A stretch of DNA of 64,000 nucleotides from Rhynchopus euleeides (taxonomy: Eukaryota; Euglenozoa; Diplonemea; Diplonemida; Diplonemidae): assembly GCA_963210315.1 (NCBI GenBank), contig OY723259.1, forward strand, positions 930,001 through 994,000, read 5' to 3'. How positions within the stretch are numbered: the stretch's first letter is position 1; every line of letters starts with the position of its first letter. The position numbers were made by a program, and so were the translations under genes. Positions 20,776-29,714 of this stretch are shown in pieces. The notes under the pieces are model-generated. The model was not told where the DNA came from. It saw nothing but the letters and a program-made list of their open reading frames with translations, and did no database searches.

Positions 20776-21855
20776 ATCAAGTAAAAATACAAGTATAATA
20801 CTTGCATGTCAACTATTATACTTGTATTTTTACTTGATATACATGTATTTTACATGTATATTTCAGGCATTTACATGTATTTTACATGTATAATACTTGT
20901 CATGCAAGTATTATACATGTAAAATACTTGCATGACAAGTAAAATACATGTATAATACTTGCATGACAAGTAAAATACTTGCATGCAAGTAAAATACATG
21001 TATTTTACTTGCATGCAAGTATTTTACTTGTCATGCAAGTATTTTACATGTATAATACTGTAAAATACATGTAAATGCCTGAAATATACATGTAAAATAC
21101 ATGTATATCAAGTAAAAATACAAGTATAATACTTGCATGTCAACTATTATACTTGTATTTTTACTTGATATACATGTATTTTACATGTATATTTCAGGCA
21201 TTTACATGTATTTTACATGTATAATACTTGTCATGCAAGTATTATACATGTAAAATACTTGCATGACAAGTAAAATACATGTATAATACTTGCATGACAA
21301 GTAAAATACTTGCATGCAAGTAAAATACATGTATTTTACTTGCATGCAAGTATTTTACTTGTCATGCAAGTATTTTACATGTATAATACTGTAAAATACA
21401 TGTAAATGCCTGAAATATACATGTAAAATACATGTATATCAAGTAAAAATACAAGTATAATACTTGCATGTCAACTATTATACTTGTATTTTTACTTGAT
21501 ATACATGTATTTTACATGTATATTTCAGGCATTTACATGTATTTTACATGTATAATACTTGTCATGCAAGTATTATACATGTAAAATACTTGCATGACAA
21601 GTAAAATACATGTATAATACTTGCATGACAAGTAAAATACTTGCATGCAAGTAAAATACATGTATTTTACTTGCATGCAAGTATTTTACTTGTCATGCAA
21701 GTATTTTACATGTATAATACTTGCATGACAAGTATTATACATGTAAAATACATGTAAATGCCTGAAATATACATGTAAAATACATGTATATCAAGTAAAA
21801 ATACAAGTATAATAGTTGACATGCAAGTATTATACTTGTATTTTTACTTGATATA
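20776..21855 (+). repeat. Tandem array of a 331-bp palindrome-rich unit
   Basis: ATCAAGTAAAAATACAAG recurs at 20776, 21107 and 21438 (spacing 331 and 331) and at 21790 (spacing 352). Within each unit the words TACATGTA, TTGCATGCAA and CTTGTCATGCAAG make nearly every 20-bp stretch self-complementary. Confidence 0.85.
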
Positions 21856-22200
21856 CCGTATACGTAAATATTATGGAACGTAAATATTATGGAACGGGCC
21901 CATTTTTGGCCGGTCCGTTCCATAATATTTACGTTCCAAAATATTTACAGGGCCAGTTGGGGACTCGGTGGTGAGGACGGCTTGCGTCAGGAATCGCGCG
22001 AAAAGTGCACGAGTAGGTCCCGTCAGGGACTCTGTATGCCGTCCGATCCCCTGGTCCAAGTCCCCGAGTCGCAGAAAGCCCTGTAAATATTATGGAACAA
22101 AAAAAATCTGGAACGCCAACCCACCAGCGTTCCAAAATATTTACGTTCCATAATATTTACGTTCCATAATATTTACGTTCCAAAATATTTACGTATACGG
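21856..22200. mobile_element. 345-bp nested MITE with TA target duplication
   Basis: Ends CCGTATACGTAAATATT and AATATTTACGTATACGG are inverted, with subterminal iterated AAATATTATGGAACG and its complement. The flanks read GATATA on the left and TACATG on the right, while the unoccupied sequence elsewhere in the same array reads GATATACATG. Insertion therefore duplicated TA, the hallmark of Tc1/mariner-type transposition. The centre (about 21950-22080) is unique and non-coding. Confidence 0.8.
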
Positions 22201-22337
22201 TACATGTATTTTACATGTATATTTCAGGCATATCCATGTATTATACATGTATAATAGTTGACATGCAAGTATTATACATGTATAATACATGTATATACTT
22301 GTAGTTATACATGTAAAATTTACAAGATCCCACCGTG

Positions 22338-23091
22338 ACAAGGGAGCAGGGGGGGGTGGTGGGGTGAGGTGGCGTTGCGATCCCGCCGCGCCGGTTGGCG
22401 ACAAGACACACACACACACAAGCCCTCAAGACTCTTGAAGCGGCCTGACTCTTTAGTGTCTACGTCGCAGCAAGGGGGCGATATATACCACCCTTTTTAT
22501 TGATTTCACGTGTCAGTGTTTGACTTTTTCGCAACTTCATTTCTTCCTTTTTCTCCCTCTCCAACCCCACCCGTGACACCACCAGGGTTTAGCTAGCCCT
22601 GGTCCGATTATCCCCGGTTCTTCGCTGAAGAGACGCGGCCGGGGGGAGGGGTACGAAGAGTACGCGTCGAAACCGGTGTCACGCCGTGTTGGGGAATCCT
22701 TCGGGAGTGCGATACTGAAGGGGAGGTGCTACTGCCCGTGCAGGGCGACACCGCCTTAAAACTTTATAACCACACACACACACACACAATTCGAAAAACA
22801 AAACACACACAGTGCTGGGGAGATCTAACAAAAAAATACGGGCCGCCAGTTGTTCTGGGGGCACCACATCACTCAACTAGGATGGCAGATTGGACCACCC
22901 CCCCCCCCCTCTCTGACTGTTACAGAACAAATACCCCCCCCCTCAATAAACTGAACCCATATCACAAGCGGCGCCACTGAGTGAGCCGCACCACCACAGT
23001 GGGTACAACCCCACACACCAACGCACATCTTGATGCAACAGGGCTCTCTCTCTCTCTCTATCTCCCCCCCTCAGGCCAGGCCCGGTTGGGT
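22338..23091. other. Intergenic, with a possible structured segment
   Basis: No gene is recognised. It includes a CCAGGG/CCCTGG hairpin (22582-22602), CA tracts (about 22770-22788), C-runs and a possible three-stem fold at 22675-22752: GGTGTC pairs with GACACC, enclosing TCC-TTCG-GGA and CTGC-CCGT-GCAG hairpins. It is not a tRNA, because no T-loop is present. Confidence 0.4.
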
Positions 23092-24003
23092 TCAATATGC
23101 GGGATGAGGCCGTGTCACATCTGCAGGCGGTTGCGCAACCCAGATTGCGTCATCGGGAGCAGCGTAGCCGCGCTCCGCAGGGGGTGTCGGGTAGTACTCC
23201 ACAGGCGGGGGTGGGGGCGGCGGTGCGACAAGGTAGCGCTGTTCCCCCTGGTCGTAGGGCGGGGAGGGTGGCGGGAGGACGGACCGAGCGGGGGAGCTGA
23301 GGAGGTAGTTGGTGCGGGTCGACAGGGCCTCGCGGGCAACGCACAGCTCAGCGACAAGGCGGTCCTGGCGCTGCGCAGACCGCTGCAGGGCAGCTTCGAG
23401 ACCCGCAGTCGCCTCGGCAATCGAAGTGTAGGTGTCGGTGTCAACACCCTTCTCCGCCGCCTGCACACCGCGCTCACCGAGATGGCGCTGTAATGCTTCC
23501 ATCTCCTGCATTGCCTGCTTGATGTCCATACCAGCTTTGGAGCGGTCAGCCTTATAGCGTAGCTCTTCCCGAGTGGAGCAGAATGTGTCCCACAGAGCAG
23601 ACGACTCCTCCATGGCGCTGCAGAGGATGGCGGCGCGGGATTCCGTCTCATCAGCCTCGAGCAGCACGACGCTGGTTTCGCTTCCATGCATGACGGAGAA
23701 CAGCTGGGTAGTTTTGAGGAGCGCCCTCTCCATGAAGGCTACGCCTCCGTCGCTCAGCCCGGCGAGGACAGCGAGTTGTACCATCTTCTGCACGACCTGG
23801 ATCACATCATCGCTGCTGTAGGGATGCCGAGGAAGCTGCAGGGCAGCCAGGTTGCTGACAGCCTCATTGTACGGCGCCATGAGAGGGGTCGTGGGGAGCG
23901 AGCTCCCAGGCGTGGCGGCATGCAGGCGTGGGGACACCGGGGGCAGCGGTGTCGTGATGCGACCAGTGTGGCGGGACGACGGTGTGGAGGCCAGGGAGGC
24001 CAT
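23092..24003 (-). CDS. Unrecognised helical protein with proline-rich C-terminus
   Basis: A 303-residue protein from the ATG at 24003. Residues about 40-240 are mostly predicted helix, with regular hydrophobic spacing and charged stretches (for example DIKQAMQEMEALQRHLGERG and LEAALQRSAQRQDRLVAEL) that could form coiled coil. Residues about 245-303 are proline/tyrosine-rich (PPPPPPPVEYYPTPP). There is no signal peptide or membrane span, so it is probably cytosolic. Its 5' region (24130-24262) is homologous to the region upstream of the array's transglutaminase-elicitor genes, so the two genes may share regulatory sequence. The codon pattern and GC content match the other genes. I do not recognise a family. 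Confidence 0.6.
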   Translation of the reverse strand: MASLASTPSSRHTGRITTPLPPVSPRLHAATPGSSLPTTPLMAPYNEAVSNLAALQLPRHPYSSDDVIQVVQKMVQLAVLAGLSDGGVAFMERALLKTTQLFSVMHGSETSVVLLEADETESRAAILCSAMEESSALWDTFCSTREELRYKADRSKAGMDIKQAMQEMEALQRHLGERGVQAAEKGVDTDTYTSIAEATAGLEAALQRSAQRQDRLVAELCVAREALSTRTNYLLSSPARSVLPPPSPPYDQGEQRYLVAPPPPPPPVEYYPTPPAERGYAAPDDAIWVAQPPADVTRPHPAY

Positions 24004-24129
24004 CGGGCGTGCCCGCCTCGGGGCGGTGGGGAGTTGTCAGAGGGGCCCCTGCACTAGGCCCCGTGGGGTGGGGGACGGGGGCTGGCCTGGAGGAACGCAA
24101 AGGGGGTGGGTGGCTGGGTGGAGACGGTG

Positions 24130-24262
24130 GTCGTGGTGGTGGCGGCAAGGACAGGCAGAGTTCAGACAACAAGTGCAACGGAGGAGAGCTGCGTGTGGCT
24201 GGCGACTGGTGTGACGGGGACAGATCACGAGCGTGCGGTGCGCAGGCGTTGCGGGGTGGTGA
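24130..24262 (-). promoter_or_regulatory. Upstream region shared with the transglutaminase-elicitor genes
   Basis: The block GGCAGAGTTCAGACAACAAG followed by TGCAACGGAGGAG, GGCGACTGG and ATCACGAGCGTGCGGTGCGC here recurs at about 28115-28235 and in every array copy, at a similar distance upstream of a minus-strand start. Duplicated promoter or 5' UTR sequence is inferred. Confidence 0.5.
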
Positions 24263-25144
24263 GGCGTGTGTGGAGTGTGCGTGTTTGCGTACAATGTGCG
24301 TGGAATGGTTCCGCACAGAACAAGCCGATATCAAAAGGGAATCGCGCCGCTTCTGTATATCACCCACTATCACAACCTTAACAACTCGGGGGGTGGGATG
24401 GGATGGGGTGGGGCGCCGTGTCGTCTTGCATGGGTTCTGATCATCGTTCCTCGCACTTGAAATTGAAAGCCAACTGGAAGCAGCATACAGGTGTGTGCCG
24501 GGCCGGTGGGGCTGTGACCCCCCACACCCACATGCCACACAGCAGGATACAGCCGCAGAGGCTGCCGCGCCCAAGAGCAATTGCGTCCCGTTAACGCGGC
24601 AGCCCCGCAACGCCGTGTGGCGTCTGCGGTCTGGTTAATCCCATCTGGTCCGGCATGGGGGGGAAGGGGGGTTCCCGTGCACGTGCACGCGCATCGCATC
24701 TCCTACTGCGGCTTGCCGAGAGCCTTGTGTCCCAGCAGCGCCGAGTGGAGGCACATGGTGCGCATGAAGATGGGAGGGGATATGCTGTGCTATGCAAAGG
24801 GAAAGGGATCGGGAAGGAAGGGTTTCATGGCTATAAACGTGAGTGGGGAAGAGACCCCGCCGACCTTCCTCCCATCACATCACATCAGGGCTGCCTCCAC
24901 AAACATGGCGGCAGCAAAGGGGGTGTGGCAGTGCACACAACGCCCTGCCCACAGCGTCACTCCTGGAGTGTGGCTAGTACTAAATGTGACTCACAGCAAT
25001 GATGCCAACAACGCGACTGACGCGTCGCCATTCGTGTTGCTGGGGAATTGCCATGCACTCCGTCACACCGGCAGCCATATCCAATATACACACTGTGACC
25101 CGGGCGTTGTGCGAGAAGAAGAAAAGAAGAAAAGAAGAAGAGGG

Positions 25145-25166
25145 TGTAGGGGTAGGGGTAGGGGGG
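25145..25166 (+). repeat. Short (TAGGGG)n telomere-like tract
   Basis: About three TAGGGG units, repeated at the same place in every array copy. It is too short to call an interstitial telomere. Confidence 0.5.
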
Positions 25167-25173
25167 AAGGAAT

Positions 25174-25677
25174 ATGATCACATCATCACGAGACATGCGG
25201 GCCTTCTTGCAAAGATACCCACATCTCCCGAAAAGTGTGAAGGGAAGGAGACACCGACGGCGCCCAGCTGTGGCTGTTGTGTGCATTCTATCTGTTCTGC
25301 TGAGCCTGAGCCTGGCGCACAGCACCACAGCGCCCAGGCAAGCAGACAAACAGACGTACCCACAATATGCGAGCAAGGCAAAACAAAGCAAAGCAAAGCA
25401 AACGCCACCGGTATCGGTATTGAGCTTTTTGGAATTGGGATCGGCATCAGCCAAAAAAATCGTCACATCACAGTTCGTTAAACTGTACACAACGAGCCGG
25501 CAGTGGTGCCCAAAGTGCACCACGCCCACGTCGCAACCACAAGGGCCAGCGCAGCAGCCCAGAAGTCACTCTGGCATATTGCGCATACCCCTGCCCCCTG
25601 CCCCCACCACTCTGCGCACCCGCCTCCCAGAGATGGGGCGGTGGGGGGGGTGGGCTATCATGCGATCTGGATTTTGA
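25174..25677 (+). other. Doubtful small frame with hydrophobic segment, frameshifted in copies 5 and 6
   Basis: A 167-codon plus-strand frame with a basic stretch (GRRHRRRP) then a hydrophobic segment (AVAVVCILSVLLSLSLA) that looks like a signal anchor. It is intact in copies 1-4 (36707, 43139, 49571). In copies 5 and 6 (56003, 62445) a 10-bp microsatellite expansion shifts the frame, giving 105 codons. The lack of frame conservation argues against a functional gene. Confidence 0.2.
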
Positions 25678-26098
25678 GATCTCACATTTTTTTTTCTTTG
25701 GGTTCTGTGGAGTTGCATTTGATGATGTATCTGCAACAGGGAAACAACGAAATGGGGGAAGGAAAAAAAGGCGAGCAACAGGGTATCTGTTGCGCACACC
25801 ACGTGCCCCCTCCCCCTGTCTTTCCGGGTGGGTGATGCAGAAGCTGCAGCACCGCGTGGTTTGTGCACCCCCTGACGCCCCCCCTTTCCCATCCCCCCAA
25901 AAGAAAGAAAGGGAAGAAAGACAAGGTGCAAAATTAAAAAGGATGCACACTGGGTTGGGGGAAGAGGGAATCATTTGATATTTTTTGCGCTTCGGGCATG
26001 AAAGAAGCGGGGTACATCTGGTATGGGTACAGTAGCCCATGCAGACATCCAGAAATGTGCTGGATCATGTTGGATCATCGCCACCCCGCTCCCTTTCC

Positions 26099-28027
26099 TC
26101 ACGCGGTGCTGGCGTCGGCGTCGGCGACGGTGGCGCACACGTACGACGCAGCAAAACCCTCAGCGTTCACAGACCCGTCGCTGGTGAAGCGCACCACGGC
26201 AGGCCCCGACACACGCAGCGCCTCGACCGAACTGCGGCGCCCCGACTCGTGGAAGGTGCGCACCCACTTGTTGCCCCCGTCCGCCGGGGCCGTGTAGACC
26301 GAGACATAGTCGTAGTTGGCCTCGGTGTCGAACATGTCCCACGTCAGCACGAGCGACTGCCCTGCGGGGCACCCCTCGAGGCGCCAGCACTGGGCGTCGT
26401 TGTCCGCGTACGTCTGGTTCGCCCCGGGGTGCTCCAGGAAGGCGGCACCGTCGGCGCCCGCCAGCGGGGCTGCCTGCATCGCCCCGCCCTTGCACGCGCG
26501 CGGGTACTCCGGCAGGGGCAGCGGGATCGCCGCACGCCGGAACAGCTCGTTCACAATCTTCGTCTGCAGGTGCCCGTAGCGCGACGCCGCCGCGCTGGCC
26601 CACCGCCACGAGCTCGGCACGGCCTCCCCCTCGGCCCACTCGCCCGACATGCGCCACGCGTAGTACGGGCGCGGCTGCGCCTCCGGGGTCGGGGTCCACA
26701 GGAAGTCGGGGTGGCGGTTGTTGTACCACTCCCCGCCCACAATCTCACCCGCCTCGTCCAGCTCCAGGTCGTAGTAGTACTGCACTGTCGTCACGGAGTC
26801 GCTCTCCTTGCTGTTCTCCTCCGCCTGCGTCGGCTCCGTCTCCACGAGGTACTCCATCTCCATCCGCACCCCCACAATGTGCGTCGTCCGGCCGCTGCGG
26901 TACGCCGCAAACTTGTCCTCCGTGTGGTTCGCCAGCGGGATCATCGCCTCCTGCGGGGTCGCCGCCCGCCTGGACGTCTTCACGTTGAAGTACACCAGCT
27001 TGTACGAGTGCACGGGCTGGTTCCACACCTCGTAGTCGAACGTGGCGTCAATGATCAGGCTCCTGTGGCTCACACCCAGCTGGTTTGCCACCGCGATGTG
27101 CAGCGTCCCCGGGTTCGTGTCGAAGCATTCCTGGTCCTTCACACGCCCGTTCGCCGCGTCCTTCTCCACGTCTGCCTCCTTCTTGTTGCACCGCCCCCCG
27201 ATGAACCGGGTCGGGAACTGCACGTTCGCCCACAGCATCGTCCCGAGCGCCTTCACGTCTGCCGGGTACATGACCACCTCCTCCCCGCGCGCCCCCGCCA
27301 CGCTGATGGTGCGCACCGGGCGCGGCAGCATGTACGCGGCGGGTGCCCACCCGTGGCACAGCCCCATCCACGTCTCCACCGACCCGTTGTTGCGGTCCGC
27401 GTACACCTTCCCGCTGTTCCACGCGTGCCGGGTCAGGTACCCGTTCGTGTCCCCGACAATCAGGTCGTACTTCTCCGACGGCGACAGGTCGCTCGCCTTC
27501 TCCGTCGTGTTGTACGTCGCGACGGGGTGCTCCTGCGAGTACTCGTAGAAGTCGGACCACTTCCGCGGGCGCGTCGCCGCCAGCCCCTTGTCCCCGTAGC
27601 GCCACCCCGTCGACCCCCGGTACAGCGGCCAGTACGTGTCCGACCACGACTGCGTCGGCAGCGTGTACTCGCGCGGCACCTCCGCGTCCAGCCTCCACAG
27701 GTTCGTGATCACCGACGCCCCGCCGTCCACGAGGGCCGCCGCCTGCTCCTGAGATGCGCTGGCCGCCTGCGCCTGCCGCAAAACGCTGCTCGCACGCAGC
27801 AGCTTCTCGCGCTGCTGCGCCTTCAGGGACACGTACTCCCCGGACTTCACCTGCTCGGGAGTGAAGGGGGACGTGGCACGGTGCGCCCCACGCCTGCGCA
27901 CGGGCATCTCACCCATCACCTCCTGCGGGTGGTCCTGCAGCCGCTGCATGTAGTCGCTGATCTCCTGCTGCACTGTTGCCGCCGCGGGCACAGCCGCCCA
28001 CATCAGCACTGCTGCGAGTGTGCGCAT
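26099..28027 (-). CDS. Secreted transglutaminase-elicitor-like protein with CUB-like domain, copy 1
   Basis: A 642-residue protein. I choose the ATG at 28027 because it begins a typical signal peptide (MRTLAAVLMWAAVPAAA); the longer frame starts with GTG. Residues about 110-400 match the transglutaminase-elicitor family (known from Phytophthora cell-wall proteins that cross-link proteins and trigger plant defence): SDTYWPLYRG, a basic/aromatic linker, ETWMGLCHGWAPAAYM with the probable catalytic Cys at about 224, and DATFDYEVWNQPVHSYKLVY. Residues about 505-635 form a CUB-like domain (NDAQCWRLEG, FDTEANYDYVSVYTAP, VVRFTSDGSVNAEGFAASY) likely to bind protein or carbohydrate. Potential N-glycosylation sites are present (YNTTE, ANQTY). 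The protein is secreted or extracellular. Its CUB fusion and the tandem amplification are the unusual features. Confidence 0.85.
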   Translation of the reverse strand: MRTLAAVLMWAAVPAAATVQQEISDYMQRLQDHPQEVMGEMPVRRRGAHRATSPFTPEQVKSGEYVSLKAQQREKLLRASSVLRQAQAASASQEQAAALVDGGASVITNLWRLDAEVPREYTLPTQSWSDTYWPLYRGSTGWRYGDKGLAATRPRKWSDFYEYSQEHPVATYNTTEKASDLSPSEKYDLIVGDTNGYLTRHAWNSGKVYADRNNGSVETWMGLCHGWAPAAYMLPRPVRTISVAGARGEEVVMYPADVKALGTMLWANVQFPTRFIGGRCNKKEADVEKDAANGRVKDQECFDTNPGTLHIAVANQLGVSHRSLIIDATFDYEVWNQPVHSYKLVYFNVKTSRRAATPQEAMIPLANHTEDKFAAYRSGRTTHIVGVRMEMEYLVETEPTQAEENSKESDSVTTVQYYYDLELDEAGEIVGGEWYNNRHPDFLWTPTPEAQPRPYYAWRMSGEWAEGEAVPSSWRWASAAASRYGHLQTKIVNELFRRAAIPLPLPEYPRACKGGAMQAAPLAGADGAAFLEHPGANQTYADNDAQCWRLEGCPAGQSLVLTWDMFDTEANYDYVSVYTAPADGGNKWVRTFHESGRRSSVEALRVSGPAVVRFTSDGSVNAEGFAASYVCATVADADASTA

Positions 28028-28114
28028 CTTGCCGTCACTCACAATATGGTATTAGTGAATCTGCGTGTGCACAGGGTGGTGGTTGTGGTTATGGTGGTGG
28101 TGGTGGTGGCGGCG

Positions 28115-28235
28115 AGGGCAGGCAGAGTTCAGACAACAAGTGCAACGGAGGAGGGGAGGGGAGGGGGGTGTGGCGACTGGCGACTGGTGTTGACTGGTGT
28201 GACTGGCACACATCACGAGCGTGCGGTGCGCGGGC
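28115..28235 (-). promoter_or_regulatory. Promoter-like block upstream of the elicitor gene, copy 1
   Basis: Homologous to 24130-24262, which lies upstream of the unrecognised 303-residue gene. It ends about 90 nt before this start and is conserved in all copies. Confidence 0.5.
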
Positions 28236-28875
28236 TTGGCGGTGGCGGTGGCGGTGGCGGTGGCAGTGGCGCTCCTGACCTGACCTGACCCACCCCAACC
28301 ACTTCTGTTCGGCGCACGAAAAAAGATGGTGGATGCGGTGAAAAACCCCTGCTGTCTGTTCAGAACCAGACTTTATTCTTCTGTCTCTGAACGATGAAAG
28401 GCTGTGGCACAGCAAAGGGGAAAACAAGCTTCTGGGGCAGGAGGCGGCAACCGCTGCTCTCCTGCCCCGCCCTTCTCGGGGGTTTCGTTCAACCACAATC
28501 ATGCACCGTCGCCCGCATATCCGATCAGCCGCGCCCAGGAGCTGGGGCGCGGGGAGCATGCACCGCAATGCATGCAGCTGAAGGGGAAACGCGGCTGTGG
28601 TGCAGCCAGGCGGAGGCATTCAGAAAAAGGGCACAGACACACACGCACACGCAACAAAACACAACACAAGACAACACACACCGCAAAGAAAGCAAAGCCG
28701 GGCAAACAAAACCCACTGCTGTGGGGGGTTGTCTTTGCTGCCCAAAGCGCTGATCCGACTCCGCTATCTTTTCTGTGTGTGCGCGTCTGTGCGTGTATGG
28801 GTGTCCATACGTGTGCTGCCGACAGTATTGTTTCTCTACCGTGACCCGAGACAGGCTATAGCGTTGCTGTTGTGG

Positions 28876-28883
28876 TATAAAAG
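28876..28883 (+). promoter_or_regulatory. TATAAAAG box, orientation away from both unit genes
   Basis: A single TATAAAAG in the spacer of each copy. No convincing plus-strand gene follows, so a non-coding transcript or chance are both possible. Confidence 0.25.
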
Positions 28884-29714
28884 AACACGGCGGGCCAAGA
28901 CACACCGGAGGGAGGCACCGGCACCGACAGCGCGGTGTCCCCCGCGCATGTGGCAACACCGTGGTATGTACTGCAAACCTATAACGTGCCATGTTTGGGC
29001 CCTGGCTTCTGTGCCGGCATTCGGTTATCCCTCTCTCTTTCTGATTTTGTTTCTGGTTCTGGGTACACATATACAGTCACATTTTCGAGCGTGTTTTGAC
29101 TGTTTCATTTTTGGTGGGTGGGGTGGGGCGAGCAGCAAAAGACACCGTGTACTGGGTCGGGCGAACCTCGCAGCACCTGAGTCCAACAGATACTCTGCCA
29201 GAACCAGGCAGCTGGTGGCTGCTGTCCCGGGCTTCCTTCCGCCCCACCCTTCTTCACTCTGCACTCCCAAAGAGGGAGAACACAGAGATAGAGACAGAGA
29301 GGGTGGGGGGGCGGAGAAGAGACCGCACACAGCCCCTGCGCTGCTTGGGATGATGCTACTGAAACTGGAAGTAGTAGAAGAAGAAGAAAGAAGAAGAAGA
29401 AGAAGACCAACTAGAATTAGAACTAGAAACGGGGCGGATAAGCAACCGCGACAGCGGCAAAGGGCAGAACCGCACACGACCAAGCCATGCTGTGCATGCG
29501 ACTGGAGGGGGTGGAAGAGCGTGGCCACACAGGGTTAGCGCTGGCTGCGGCACACGCATTCACACCACACCGCCATCCAGTGGGATGGGGAGCGAGGGAT
29601 AGGGGGGAAAGGGGGCACCGCTGCTGGCTGGCAGCAGCCTGGGGTACCCGAAATGAGAGAGGCGCAGAGATGGGCGAACCACCAGCACGGAAAAGACAGC
29701 ACCCACACTCACAC

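Larger units (their letters stand above)
19176..22337. mobile_element. 3.2-kb foldback element with 137-bp terminal inverted repeats of TACATGTA type
   Basis: The left arm 19176-19312 is essentially the exact reverse complement of the right arm 22201-22337, with ends CACGGTGGGATC and GATCCCACCGTG. The arms consist of overlapping TACATGTA, TATACATG and GCATG words. The interior holds a unique-looking stretch (19313-20431) with internal direct repeats, a GTCCGGACATGTCC-rich cluster, a 331-bp tandem array and a separate nested element, each listed below. The long minus frame 19416-20387 spans the direct repeats and has no domain. No transposase is recognised, so this is a large non-autonomous element or nested composite. 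Confidence 0.8.
24304..26098. other. Unit spacer A (downstream of the elicitor gene), copy 1
   Basis: No firm gene. It holds the plus frame 25174-25677 (167 codons, listed separately), the AAGCA microsatellite (25384-25402), a TAGGGG tract, GAA-rich DNA at 25112-25140 and an AAAGAAAG tract at 25903-25920. The same spacer repeats in every unit. Confidence 0.6.
28028..29714. other. Unit spacer B between the two array genes, copy 1
   Basis: Contains the promoter-like block shared with the 23-24 kb gene (about 28115-28235), GGTGGC/GGTGGT runs, AATAAAG on the minus strand (28371-28377, possible poly-A signal for the membrane-protein gene), a TATAAAAG box on the plus strand and a GAA tract (29377-29406). 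Plus frames here are not protein-like. Confidence 0.5.

Noticed and set aside
20776-21855. Regularly spaced repeats that could suggest a CRISPR array
   Set aside because: The repeats are overlapping palindromes without unique spacers, no cas genes are present and the context is eukaryotic.
25145-25166. Interstitial telomere
   Set aside because: Only about three TAGGGG units, and they are part of the repeated unit.
26039-28288. 749-codon plus-strand frame antisense to the elicitor gene (and its copies)
   Set aside because: Arg/Val/His/Leu-rich composition typical of the complement of GC-rich coding DNA; no domain, and the minus frame has a signal peptide and recognisable motifs.
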